The notes beneath the pieces were generated by a model. That model ran no database searches, was not told where the DNA came from, and worked only from the letters and a program-made list of their open reading frames with translations. From Salipaludibacillus neizhouensis (GTDB lineage: Bacteria > Bacillota > Bacilli > Bacillales > Salisediminibacteriaceae), in contig NZ_KZ614147.1 in NCBI RefSeq assembly GCF_002886185.1, positions 1,213,187 through 1,277,186 of the forward strand: a stretch of 64,000 bases of DNA. Reading direction: 5' to 3'. The position numbers and the translations under genes are program-made. Positions 1 to 9,281 of the stretch are shown in pieces. Each line of letters opens with the position of its first letter. The first letter of the stretch is position 1.

Positions 1-524
1 GGCAATTCTTGTTTTATTGAGCGACTAAGTTAAAAATGATGAATTTAGAGCGTCTACGCAAGAATACGAATCAAATTTAGGGAAACTTATACCTCTGGTT
101 ACCCGGAATTTGAGCGCTGACAGGCACCACCGGAATTTTTCCCCTTAAAATATATAGGTCTACACAAACATAAGCATCTACGTGGATGTATAAAATCAGG
201 CTTGTATTATGCAGCAACCTCTAGGTATTCATTGAAAGAGTAGATTTGTATTGCAATATATAAACAATGAAAGGTATTATAAAATCTATGTCGAATGTCA
301 CCATATAAAGGAAACCATGTTATTGAAAATTAGATAGATATCTGAATTTAATAGATAGGTATTTTATTGCGTATGACAATTGAAAATTTAAGGTTGGTGT
401 TTTGGGAATTGTAGATATTTCATTCTTTATTCATTCGCAAAGTACATGGAATCGATCCAAGCCATTAACAAAAGTAAAGGTTAAAATGTAAAATTTTTTA
501 ATAGAGAGGAGAATATAAATACTT
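1..524. other. AT-rich stretch without a recognised gene
   Basis: I see no open reading frame with a ribosome binding site and no convincing RNA gene. The sequence is AT-rich with stops in all frames. It presumably holds the promoter of the gene starting at 525 and the end of whatever lies to the left of the window. Confidence 0.5.
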
Positions 525-992
525 ATGAATAATTCAAAAGACAATTATGAAGAATTAGCCATTCAAGAGAAAAATTTGGAGTTTGAAAGGTTTTCCCGTA
601 ACGATGCGTTAGCTATCGGTCTTACTATTAATGAAAAAGCAAAGAAATTTAGCGATCCAATCACAATTGAAATTACCTTAAATGGTCTTGTGATATTTCG
701 ATACTTTTCGGAGGGCGCGGTTCTTGATAGCGAGTTATGGCTTGTACGGAAGAGAAATAGTGTCAATCTTATGAGTATGTCTTCCCTGCGCTTCAAATAC
801 TGGCTGGAGGTGGCGGGGAAAACCCTGGAAGGCCGAAATCTTAATGCTAGCGATTATGCTGCTGGAGGTGGGGGATTTCCAATAAATTTGAAAGGCACAG
901 GACTAGTAGGCTCTATTTGCGTATCTGGGCTGGCGAATCATTTGGATGATCATCAACTAATTGTCGATGCCATAAGTGAATTTTTAAATTAA
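525..992 (+). CDS. UPF0303 / heme-degrading-domain-like protein
   Basis: A 155-residue soluble protein with no signal peptide. Its overall pattern matches the UPF0303 family (HbpS/GlcG-like alpha-beta fold): an N-terminal helix, a strand with ITIEITLNGLVIFRY, the WLVRKRNSV segment, and a glycine-rich AAGGGGFPI turn near residue 115 followed by GLVGSICVSGL. Members of this fold bind small molecules or heme, but the cellular role of UPF0303 proteins is not settled. The start is ATG 525 with AGAGGAG at 505-511, a rather long 13-nt spacing. It converges on the LacI-type gene and shares a bidirectional terminator with it, so it is probably a single-gene unit. Family assignment is by recognition only. 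Confidence 0.75.
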   Translation: MNNSKDNYEELAIQEKNLEFERFSRNDALAIGLTINEKAKKFSDPITIEITLNGLVIFRYFSEGAVLDSELWLVRKRNSVNLMSMSSLRFKYWLEVAGKTLEGRNLNASDYAAGGGGFPINLKGTGLVGSICVSGLANHLDDHQLIVDAISEFLN

Positions 993-1067
993 ATCAGGAA
1001 GCTAAGACGGTTATTTAAGTAACCGAAAACCTTTATGTTAGATCCCACTGATAACTGTTCAGTACAA

Positions 1068-1104
1068 AAAAGGACAAAAGGCGATTTGGGCCTCTTGTCC
1101 TTTT
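1068..1104. terminator. Bidirectional Rho-independent terminator
   Basis: A stem of AAAAGGACAA...TTGTCCTTTT extended by AGGC/GCCT with one mismatch, flanked by A and T runs on both sides. It lies between the convergent genes ending at 992 (+) and 1129 (-) and can serve both. Confidence 0.8.
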
Positions 1105-1128
1105 GAATTACAAACGCCAGCCGTTTTG

Positions 1129-2193
1129 CTACTCCCCAACCAAACTCGACACCTCAAGACTATTATTTTCTCTGCACGACTTACGTTCCACCAATTCTGT
1201 ATCGACAAATATTTTCATTTTGGCATTGTCGTTTTCCTCTATTTGCTTAATTAACTTATCTACCGCCATCGTTGCAATGCTATCCTTCTTAACATGGATC
1301 GTCGTTAGTTCAGGACTGACAATCTGTGCCTCAAAAATATTATCAAAGCCCATTACCGATATTGTTTCAGGTGATTTTATACCTAACTCAGCCAAAGCTT
1401 TTATGACGCTAATCGCCATATAATCACATTCGCAAAACAATGCTGTTGGAAGGTTATCGCCATTTTCAAGTATTTTTTGCTTGAATACGTCCTGACTGGA
1501 AACCAGTGTCGGAGAGATGGAATAAAGATGATTTTTATCCACTTCCAAATTGTGATCACTTGTTGCTTTCATAAATCCTCGTTTTCTTTCATCAAAATTA
1601 TACATACGTGAGTTGGATTGGACATAACCAATTTTTTTGTGTCCTAATTTAGCTAAGTGTTCCCCGGCACGAAAAGCTCCTAAAAAGTTATTCATGACAA
1701 CAAAATTAACGTCCAGAGTTTCAAAGCAAGTGTCTAATACAACTAATTTTGGTTGCTGTTTTGCAACGATATTAATCTGGTTTGCAGTTAAGTTCGTTCC
1801 TAATAATAAGATTCCCGCTGATTTTTGCTCTTGCTCGAGTTGAGAAATTTCTTCTTCAAGATTCTTTGAATTAATCGATGAAATAATAAGGGAATAATCT
1901 TTTTCAGAGATTGTTTGGTCAATGGTATTAATTAACTCCATAAAGAAAGATAAGGACTGATATTGTTCCGTTACAATTCCAATATTTGTGCACGCTACAA
2001 AGCGTAGAATTTTCGAGTTGTTTTTTTGGTGAGCTCCTGTTTTTATAAGCGTTCTAGGGGCATAACCATTTTGCTCAGCTATCTTCAATATATTGTTCCT
2101 TGTTTCCTCACTAACTCCGGGTTTACCGTTTAATGCTAATGAAACGGCGGATTTAGAGACGTTAGCGAGTTTAGCTATATCATCAATTTTCAT
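1129..2193 (-). CDS. LacI/GalR-family transcriptional regulator of the adjacent sugar cluster
   Basis: A 354-residue repressor-type protein. Residues 1-55 form the LacI helix-turn-helix: MKIDDIAKLANVSKSAVSLALNGKPGVSEETR, with the hinge-proximal Y of NGYAPR. The rest is a periplasmic-binding-protein-like sensor domain (ASPE-type segments such as VMNNFLGAFRAGEHLAKLGHKKIGYV and ISVMGFDNIFEAQIVSPELTTI). It is transcribed away from the isomerase-transketolase-kinase operon that starts at 2573, the usual layout for a local regulator. A LacI-type palindrome at 2220-2233 lies just upstream of its own start and another at 2407-2420 in front of the operon, which suggests autoregulation and control of the divergent genes. 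The effector is unknown; the sugar or its phosphate is the obvious guess. Confidence 0.92.
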   Translation of the reverse strand: MKIDDIAKLANVSKSAVSLALNGKPGVSEETRNNILKIAEQNGYAPRTLIKTGAHQKNNSKILRFVACTNIGIVTEQYQSLSFFMELINTIDQTISEKDYSLIISSINSKNLEEEISQLEQEQKSAGILLLGTNLTANQINIVAKQQPKLVVLDTCFETLDVNFVVMNNFLGAFRAGEHLAKLGHKKIGYVQSNSRMYNFDERKRGFMKATSDHNLEVDKNHLYSISPTLVSSQDVFKQKILENGDNLPTALFCECDYMAISVIKALAELGIKSPETISVMGFDNIFEAQIVSPELTTIHVKKDSIATMAVDKLIKQIEENDNAKMKIFVDTELVERKSCRENNSLEVSSLVGE

Positions 2194-2219
2194 ACATTAC
2201 ATACCTCCTACACTTTAAT

Positions 2220-2233
2220 TATAAACGATTACT
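2220..2233. promoter_or_regulatory. LacI/CcpA-type operator upstream of the regulator gene
   Basis: TATAAACGATTACT matches the 14-base cre-like consensus TGWAANCGNTNWCA at 12 positions by my count. It lies 27 bases before the ATG of the LacI-type gene, on its 5' side, so autoregulation is plausible. CcpA or the local regulator could both bind such a site. Confidence 0.5.
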
Positions 2234-2406
2234 AAAATAATAACACAAAATGAGTAGTTTATAAAAAAGTTTAGCTGTTTTAAGGGTTAAATAGTAAATA
2301 AATTTATTTAATTAACTAAAATTATTGACTGAAAGATAATCCTCTGATACTATTCAAGTAAGTTAACAAGGTCCTTTGAAAAAAATTTTTTCTTTATCGC
2401 CATTAT

Positions 2407-2420
2407 GTTAAGCGCTTACA
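2407..2420. promoter_or_regulatory. Strong LacI/CcpA-type palindrome before the isomerase operon
   Basis: GTTAAGCGCTTACA contains the perfect 10-base palindrome TAAGCGCTTA and differs from the cre consensus only in its first two positions. It sits in the divergent intergenic region 150 bases upstream of the isomerase start. It is a candidate operator for the LacI-type protein encoded at 1129-2193 and/or for CcpA. Confidence 0.65.
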
Positions 2421-2572
2421 TTTATTATCGAATGGTGTCGTTAGATTTAAGTAGTCGATTGGTATTTATCTAATAAACATACATAACTATTTTAGTAGAC
2501 TACTTGATTTACAAAAAAATAACTAAAATAGTTTTGTTGGATCATCTATTTTACTATTGGGGGGATAATAGG

Positions 2573-4009
2573 ATGAAAAAGTTAAAGTTGGCTTTTGCGC
2601 CAACACGAAGATCTGTATTTAGTAAAGAAGATGCGCTTAAGTTCAAGAGACTAATAAAGGAAAAGATTCAAAGTTTTGGTTTGGATTTTGAAATTGTTGA
2701 TTTAGAAGGAATCAATGAAGAAGGATTGTTGTTTGATCGTGCTGATGAAGCACGAATCATCCGTAGGTTCAGGGAAGAAAACGTCGATGCCCTTTTTGTT
2801 CCTCACTGTAATTTCGGGACAGAAGATCTTGTCGCTAAAATCGCTAAAGCGCTGGATAAACCAGTATTACTTTGGGGGCCGAGGGATGAAGCACCGTTAG
2901 AAAACGGGATGAGATTACGAGATACACAGTGCGGGATGTTTGCGACAGGGAAAGTACTCCGGAGGTTCAATGTTACGTTTACCTATATTACAAATAGCAC
3001 GTTAGAGTCGGAAGTTTTTGAACGAGGATTTAAAAACTTTATTGCAGCAGCTAATGTTGTAAAGCATTTCAGAGATTTAAGAATTTTACAGATTTCTACA
3101 AGACCGTCTGATTTTTGGTCGGTTATGTGTAATGAAGGCGAGTTGTTGGAGAAATTCGGGATTCAAATTCATCCAATTACACTTGATGAGATGTCGCAGG
3201 CAACCTTGAAAGTGGAGAAAGATCATCCAGCTGAATTAGATGAAGCCATTAAATACATCAAGGAAACATTGGATTGGAGTGAAGTGGAAGACGAGCATAT
3301 AACTCGTGTTGCTTCATTAAAGGTTGCCATGAAGAACTATGCGGAAGAGACAGGGAGTTCGGCTATTGCTATTCAGTGCTGGTCTAACTTACAGGACTTG
3401 ATCGGGATTATGCCTTGTCTTGCCAATGCGATATTAACCGATGAACAAATTCCGGTGACCTGTGAGACGGATATACACGGGGCCATTACATCGATCATGG
3501 TCCAAGCAGCTACATTAAATACGGAACCGACATTTTTTGCGGATATAACGATTCGCCACCCTGAGAATCCAAATGGGGAATTGTTGTTCCATTGCGGGAA
3601 TTTCCCAGTTTCCTTAAGTGTAGAAGAAAAACCGAAATTAAGACGACATTTCTTATTTGATGATCATGCACCTGGTACACATGAGTGTGAAATTAAAGGT
3701 GGAGAAATGACTCTGGCAAGGTTTGATGGCGATCATGGAGAATACTCTATTTTACTTGGGCAAGCGAAAGGAATTGAAGGCCCTTACTCCAGAGGTTCAT
3801 ATGTATGGGTAGAGGTTAATGATTGGCCGCTATGGGAGGAAAAACTAGTAAAAGGACCGTACATTCATCATTCGGTTGGTATACATGCCAATGTTATTCC
3901 AATTTTATACGAGGCCTGTCAATACATTCCTGGGCTCACACCAGATCCGGTTGATCCAACAGAGCAAGAGATTCAAGCATGGTTACGAGGCAGCGATATT
4001 AATAAATAA
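2573..4009 (+). CDS. L-fucose/L-arabinose-isomerase-like sugar isomerase, first gene of the catabolic operon
   Basis: About 478 residues from ATG 2573, which is preceded by a GGGGGG ribosome site; an in-frame extension to 2504 lacks one. The protein resembles the FucI/AraA superfamily: an N-terminal Rossmann-like region (VDALFVPHCNFGTEDLVAKIAKALDKPVLLWGPRDEAP), then the C-terminal fucose-isomerase domain with the typical CETDIHGAIT metal/active-site segment near residue 300 and a HHSVGIHAN segment near the end. Such enzymes interconvert aldoses and ketoses with a divalent metal. Its neighbours are two transketolase halves, a FGGY kinase and a ribose-type importer, so it probably makes the ketose that the kinase phosphorylates. 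D-apiose is the candidate substrate from pathway logic; other branched or unusual aldoses cannot be excluded from sequence. Confidence 0.85.
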   Translation: MKKLKLAFAPTRRSVFSKEDALKFKRLIKEKIQSFGLDFEIVDLEGINEEGLLFDRADEARIIRRFREENVDALFVPHCNFGTEDLVAKIAKALDKPVLLWGPRDEAPLENGMRLRDTQCGMFATGKVLRRFNVTFTYITNSTLESEVFERGFKNFIAAANVVKHFRDLRILQISTRPSDFWSVMCNEGELLEKFGIQIHPITLDEMSQATLKVEKDHPAELDEAIKYIKETLDWSEVEDEHITRVASLKVAMKNYAEETGSSAIAIQCWSNLQDLIGIMPCLANAILTDEQIPVTCETDIHGAITSIMVQAATLNTEPTFFADITIRHPENPNGELLFHCGNFPVSLSVEEKPKLRRHFLFDDHAPGTHECEIKGGEMTLARFDGDHGEYSILLGQAKGIEGPYSRGSYVWVEVNDWPLWEEKLVKGPYIHHSVGIHANVIPILYEACQYIPGLTPDPVDPTEQEIQAWLRGSDINK

Positions 4010-4027
4010 TAGATGGAGGTTGTTTTA

Positions 4028-4858
4028 ATGGAGGAAAGCACTTTTTTGAAAAGAAAAGCCATTGAAATCCGGATGGATTTTGTGAAAATGATCTATGAAG
4101 CTGGCACGGGTCATACAGGTTCTTCTTTGTCCAATACAGATATTTTAGTCGCATTATTTTATAAAGTGATGAATCTGGATCCAAAAAATCCGAAATGGGG
4201 AGAACGAGATCGATATGTCCAAAGTAAAGGGCATGCCGTGGAGTCTTATTGGGCGGTTTTAGCTGATAAAGGTTTCTTTCCGAAAGAAGAATTAAAAACG
4301 TATTCGCAGTTTCAATCACGGCTAATTGGACATCCAAACAATAAAGTTCCTGGTGTAGAGGTGAATACAGGCGCGTTAGGACATGGGTTGGCAGTATCTG
4401 TCGGGATGGCGCTTGCTGCTAAAAAGGATTCTAAGTCCTACCGTGTTTTCACCCTTATGGGAGACGGAGAACAGGCAGAAGGATCCATTTGGGAAGCTGC
4501 GATGGCAGGGGCTCATTATAAACTAGACAATTTAGTCGGAATTATTGATAGAAACCGCCTGCAAATCACTGGATCCACTGATGATGTTTTAAGTAACGAA
4601 CCATTAGATGAAAAATGGCGAAGCTTTGGCTGGGAAGTGATTGAAGTAGATGGTAATGATATGGATCAATTGGTTGATGTGTTGAGTGAAACGCCAAGAG
4701 TAACCGGAAAACCAACACTCGTACTGGCCAATACATTGAAAGGAAAGGGGATTTCATTTGCGGAAAATACAGTTGGTTGGCATCACCATGTTCCTACAAA
4801 GGCTGAGTTTGACCAAGCGATGGATGAACTTTCTAAACAACTGGAGGTATTTGTATGA
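4028..4858 (+). CDS. Transketolase-like enzyme, N-terminal (TPP-binding) subunit
   Basis: 276 residues from ATG 4028. GGAGG at 4015-4019 precedes it and overlaps an upstream ATG at 4013, which makes 4028 the better start. This is the pyrophosphate half of a split transketolase: conserved histidines in GHTGSS, SKGHAVES and GALGHGL, and the TPP motif starting at GDGEQAEGSIWEAA and ending near IIDRNRLQ. It lacks the pyrimidine-binding half, which is encoded by the next gene with a 4-base ATGA overlap, so the two are translationally coupled. Split transketolases are often specialised catabolic enzymes, for example apulose-4-phosphate transketolase AptA/AptB or sulfosugar transketolases; the kinase next door favours a phosphorylated ketose. 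Confidence 0.92.
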   Translation: MEESTFLKRKAIEIRMDFVKMIYEAGTGHTGSSLSNTDILVALFYKVMNLDPKNPKWGERDRYVQSKGHAVESYWAVLADKGFFPKEELKTYSQFQSRLIGHPNNKVPGVEVNTGALGHGLAVSVGMALAAKKDSKSYRVFTLMGDGEQAEGSIWEAAMAGAHYKLDNLVGIIDRNRLQITGSTDDVLSNEPLDEKWRSFGWEVIEVDGNDMDQLVDVLSETPRVTGKPTLVLANTLKGKGISFAENTVGWHHHVPTKAEFDQAMDELSKQLEVFV

Positions 4859-5823
4859 ACAACGTGTTGCTGCAAAAAGTCGAAGGAAACAAGATTCACA
4901 ATCGGAAAGTTGCCAGTGAAACGCTACTGGAGTTAGCGAAAAAGGATAGAGATATTTTAGTTCTTACTAGTGACTCCAGAGGTTCAGCATCTCTTGTGCC
5001 GTTTGCTGATGCTTTGCCTGAGCAGTTGGTGGAAGTAGGGATAGCGGAACAAAATATTGTTGGAATTGCTGCCGGTTTGGCTTCAGCAGGAAAAAAACCA
5101 TTCGTCGCTTCACCCGCTTGTTTTTTGAGCATGAGAAGTATCGAACAAATCAAGGTGGATGTCGCCTATTCACAAATGAACGTGAAATTAATAGGTATCA
5201 GCGGTGGAGTTAGCTACGGAGCACTCGGGATGACGCACCATTCTCTACAGGATCTTGCAGTTACTCGCGCGATACCAGGTTTACATGTGATGATGCCGGC
5301 AGATCGTCATGAGACGAAAAAGATGTTCCAGGCATTAGTAAACTATGAAACACCAGTGTATGTAAGAATTGGCAGAAATCCTGTGAATGATTGTTATCAA
5401 TCGGATGAGTACGAATTTGAAATTGGAAAAGCGGTAACGATGAATGAAGGAAATGATATCACATTTATAGCGATAGGAGAAACTGTTCGCATTGCTCTTG
5501 ATAGTGCCGAAAAATTAGCGCAGGTTGGTATTCATTGTCGCGTCATTAATATGCATACAATAAAGCCACTCGATGAGGAAGTGATCATCAAAGCGGCGAA
5601 AGAGACAGGGAATATTATTACGCTGGAAGAACATAGTGTTTATGGGGGACTTGGTTCTGCTGTTACCGAGGTTGTGTCACAAAACTATCCCGTGCCAGTA
5701 CGAATTTTAGGAATTCATGATGAACCGGCAGTAACAGGTAAAACACCGGAAGTTTTTAATCATTACGGGTTAAGTGTAGAAAGTGTGTCAAAAGTGACAA
5801 AAGAAATGATTAATTATGGATGA
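4855..5823 (+). CDS. Transketolase-like enzyme, C-terminal (pyrimidine-binding) subunit
   Basis: 322 residues, starting inside the ATGA overlap with the N-terminal subunit. It carries the Pyr domain with the catalytic glutamate in VGIAEQNIVGIAAGLA (about residue 65) and the C-terminal transketolase domain (TFIAIGETVRIALDSAEKLAQVGI...). Together with the previous protein it makes one TPP-dependent ketol transferase. In the D-apiose route such a pair moves a glycolaldehyde unit from apulose 4-phosphate to glyceraldehyde 3-phosphate, giving xylulose 5-phosphate and dihydroxyacetone phosphate; that assignment here is inference. The downstream kinase gene begins 8 bases before this stop codon. Confidence 0.92.
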   Translation: MNNVLLQKVEGNKIHNRKVASETLLELAKKDRDILVLTSDSRGSASLVPFADALPEQLVEVGIAEQNIVGIAAGLASAGKKPFVASPACFLSMRSIEQIKVDVAYSQMNVKLIGISGGVSYGALGMTHHSLQDLAVTRAIPGLHVMMPADRHETKKMFQALVNYETPVYVRIGRNPVNDCYQSDEYEFEIGKAVTMNEGNDITFIAIGETVRIALDSAEKLAQVGIHCRVINMHTIKPLDEEVIIKAAKETGNIITLEEHSVYGGLGSAVTEVVSQNYPVPVRILGIHDEPAVTGKTPEVFNHYGLSVESVSKVTKEMINYG

Positions 5824-7306
5824 GGAATATATCCTTTCGATTGACCAAAGTACCTCTGGAACAAAAGTATTACTCATAGATTCAGAGGCTCGAATCATAC
5901 ACAAAAAATCAAAGAACCATCGACAATTATATCCTCAAGCGGGATGGGTAGAACACGATCCAATGGAAATCTACGAAAATGTCAAACGGTTAATTCGTGA
6001 AGTGATGGATACATCAACGATTCCTCGGGAGCAGCTTAAAGTTTTAACGATTACGAATCAGCGTGAAACGGTGTTAATCTGGGATAAGCAAACAGGGGGA
6101 CCAGTTCATAATGCGATTGTCTGGCAATGCAGACGAACCACAGATATATGCAAGGTACTGAAAGAACAAGGAATCGAAGCCGAAGTGAAAGCAAGAACTG
6201 GCTTGACTCTAGATCCCTATTTTTCATCCTCTAAAGTAAAGTGGCTGATGGATAACGTGGAAGGCGTTCGAGAACGAGCGGAACAAGGGAACCTCTTGAT
6301 GGGAACAATAGACACGTGGCTCATCTGGAAATTGACAAATGGCACTGTTCATTCCACGGATATCACGAATGCTAGCCGAACGATGCTTTATAATATCCAT
6401 GCGTTGCAATGGGATGATGTATTACTAGATGTTTTTGATATTCCTAGTATCATGTTGCCGAGGGTTCAACACTGTGATGAAATTTTTGGGACGGTGATGG
6501 ATCCGGAAATTGCCTGTGTCGGGATTCGGATATCCGGTGTAATAGGCGATTCGCAAGGAGCGTTGTTCGGGCAGCGATGTTTTGAAAAAGGGATGGCAAA
6601 AGCGACGTTTGGAACTGGAACCTCTGTACTAGTATTTACAGATGATTTAGTAGAAAGTAAAAATGGCTTAGTTACCTCGGTAGCGTGGGGGAAAAACGGA
6701 AAAGTTAGTTTTGCACAAGAGGGAATCATTCATTCTACCGGGGATGTTATTAAGTGGATGATTGAAGATTTAGGGCTAATTAATGATATCTCTGAAGTCG
6801 AAGCATTAGCCGAATCGGTCCCGAATAATGAGGGCGTTTATCTTGTCCCAGCCTTTGTTGGGTTGGGAGCACCTTATTGGAGTCCGGAAACCCGTGCAGC
6901 AATAACTGGCATGAGTCGAGGAACAAATAAAGCTCATATTATACGTGCTGCACTAGAAAGCATTGCCTATCAAGTGAAAGACGTCTTGGAACTAGTTGAA
7001 GAGGAATCCGGGATAAAAATAAAGGAAATAAGAGCAGATGGTGGAGCTGCAAGTAACCAATTTTTAATGCAATATCTTGCTGATTTACTTGGTATCAATG
7101 TGATTGTTTCCGATATGAATGAGTTATCGACACTTGGTTCGGCGTATCTCGGTGGTTTGGGGGCAGGAATATGGAACTCACAAGACGAATTAACTACCTT
7201 GAATAAAAATTTAAATACCTATCAATCGAAATTCTCCGCTGAGATTAATGGATATCATACTATTTGGAAAAATATGGTTCAGAGGGTACTAGTAACGAGT
7301 GAATAA
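5816..7306 (+). CDS. FGGY-family kinase resembling glycerol kinase
   Basis: 496 residues, overlapping the transketolase C subunit by 8 bases. It has the FGGY layout: N-terminal phosphate loop (DQSTSGTKVLLID), the TNQRET segment near residue 82, GTIDTWLIWKLT, GDSQGALFGQ and a C-terminal ATP site (ADGGAASNQFLMQYLADLLG). Residues that contact glycerol in GlpK seem retained (Arg-Glu of NQRET, Trp of AIVWQ, Tyr of DPYFSSSK, Asp of GDSQ). It could therefore be a true glycerol kinase, but there is no glpF or glpD beside it and it is embedded in a sugar operon, so phosphorylation of a ketose with a dihydroxyacetone-like end, such as apulose, is the better contextual guess. Confidence 0.88.
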   Translation: MDEEYILSIDQSTSGTKVLLIDSEARIIHKKSKNHRQLYPQAGWVEHDPMEIYENVKRLIREVMDTSTIPREQLKVLTITNQRETVLIWDKQTGGPVHNAIVWQCRRTTDICKVLKEQGIEAEVKARTGLTLDPYFSSSKVKWLMDNVEGVRERAEQGNLLMGTIDTWLIWKLTNGTVHSTDITNASRTMLYNIHALQWDDVLLDVFDIPSIMLPRVQHCDEIFGTVMDPEIACVGIRISGVIGDSQGALFGQRCFEKGMAKATFGTGTSVLVFTDDLVESKNGLVTSVAWGKNGKVSFAQEGIIHSTGDVIKWMIEDLGLINDISEVEALAESVPNNEGVYLVPAFVGLGAPYWSPETRAAITGMSRGTNKAHIIRAALESIAYQVKDVLELVEEESGIKIKEIRADGGAASNQFLMQYLADLLGINVIVSDMNELSTLGSAYLGGLGAGIWNSQDELTTLNKNLNTYQSKFSAEINGYHTIWKNMVQRVLVTSE

Positions 7307-7337
7307 ACTGTTTTTTCAGATTATCTTGTCGATGTTT

Positions 7338-8510
<1,173 letters not shown>

Positions 8511-8528
8511 TTTTTTTTGAAATGTGAT

Positions 8529-8561
8529 GGAAGACTCCGAGTAAAAAATAAAGAGTCTTCC
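8529..8561 (+). other. Intercistronic hairpin after the binding-protein gene
   Basis: GGAAGACTC pairs perfectly with GAGTCTTCC around a 15-base loop, 19 bases after the stop codon. There is no strong T run behind it, so it looks more like an mRNA-stabilising or attenuating stem, as often seen after highly expressed binding-protein genes, than a full terminator. Confidence 0.6.
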
Positions 8562-8613
8562 AACTTTATATTTTGCAATATTAGAACCTAAATAAGTCAT
8601 GGAGTTGAATGAT

Positions 8614-9276
8614 ATGGGTTTAATACAAAAGGTCAAACATAATATGAAGGTAGTTTTATGGACAGGCGGGGTTACGTTACTTTTCTTAATGATGTTAATC
8701 ACTGGCAGCACGATTGTGGACAATGAAGCGGCACTAGGAAGCGGTAGCGGCAGTGGCGATTTCAGTGCTGATGAGTATGTTGAAGCCTCTTGGGAAAGTG
8801 AAGTTCTTCCATTTATGGATGAACAAAAAAACGAATTAACAGATGTTCTTCAGCAATTTAGCGAGAGTGATCTCGAAACGGTCGGAGAAGAAATCGGTTT
8901 GACTGACGGGAGGAATTGGCACTTTATTGTTACCGGAAAAGCAGAAGTATTAACCATCGATACTGAATCTAGAAAAGGAAACTCAGAGTTAGATATCGAA
9001 CCGTACGATGGTACCGCTGATGTTGTATTGCAACTTGGTCCTGTGGTTGATGGGTATGCCATCAGGGATGTCCTGACTTACATTAAGTTTGACGATTTTA
9101 GTAATCAAATAGAATGGTCACAGCTCGCAGCTGGATATAACACCAAAACATATGAAACAAATCTGGAAGGACTTGAGTTAGAAGAGGGCGCTGAAATAAG
9201 TCTTACTGGGGTTTTGACAGTGAACGATACAAGCAAAACACTTACTCCTGTATTAATAGAGGAAGGAGGCAACTAA
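8614..9276 (+). CDS. DUF2291-like membrane-anchored protein of the sugar transporter operon
   Basis: 220 residues from ATG 8614; GGAG at 8601-8604 overlaps the alternative ATG at 8599, so the later start is preferred. One N-terminal membrane segment (VVLWTGGVTLLFLMMLITGSTIV) is followed by a Gly/Ser-rich stretch and an extracytoplasmic domain ending in SLTGVLTVNDTSKTLTPVLIEEGGN. Proteins of this type (DUF2291) are recurrently found between binding protein and ATPase genes of ribose-class importers; their function is not known. It probably acts outside the membrane with the transporter. Identification rests on size, topology and context. Confidence 0.7.
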   Translation: MGLIQKVKHNMKVVLWTGGVTLLFLMMLITGSTIVDNEAALGSGSGSGDFSADEYVEASWESEVLPFMDEQKNELTDVLQQFSESDLETVGEEIGLTDGRNWHFIVTGKAEVLTIDTESRKGNSELDIEPYDGTADVVLQLGPVVDGYAIRDVLTYIKFDDFSNQIEWSQLAAGYNTKTYETNLEGLELEEGAEISLTGVLTVNDTSKTLTPVLIEEGGN

Positions 9277-9281
9277 ATACT

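Noticed and set aside
2504-2572. N-terminal extension of the isomerase
   Set aside because: The extension has no ribosome site, while ATG 2573 has a strong one and gives the natural N-terminus.
5816-7306. Simple glycerol kinase glpK
   Set aside because: Motifs alone would allow it, but no glpF, glpD or glpP is nearby and the gene overlaps a split transketolase; kept as FGGY kinase of uncertain substrate.
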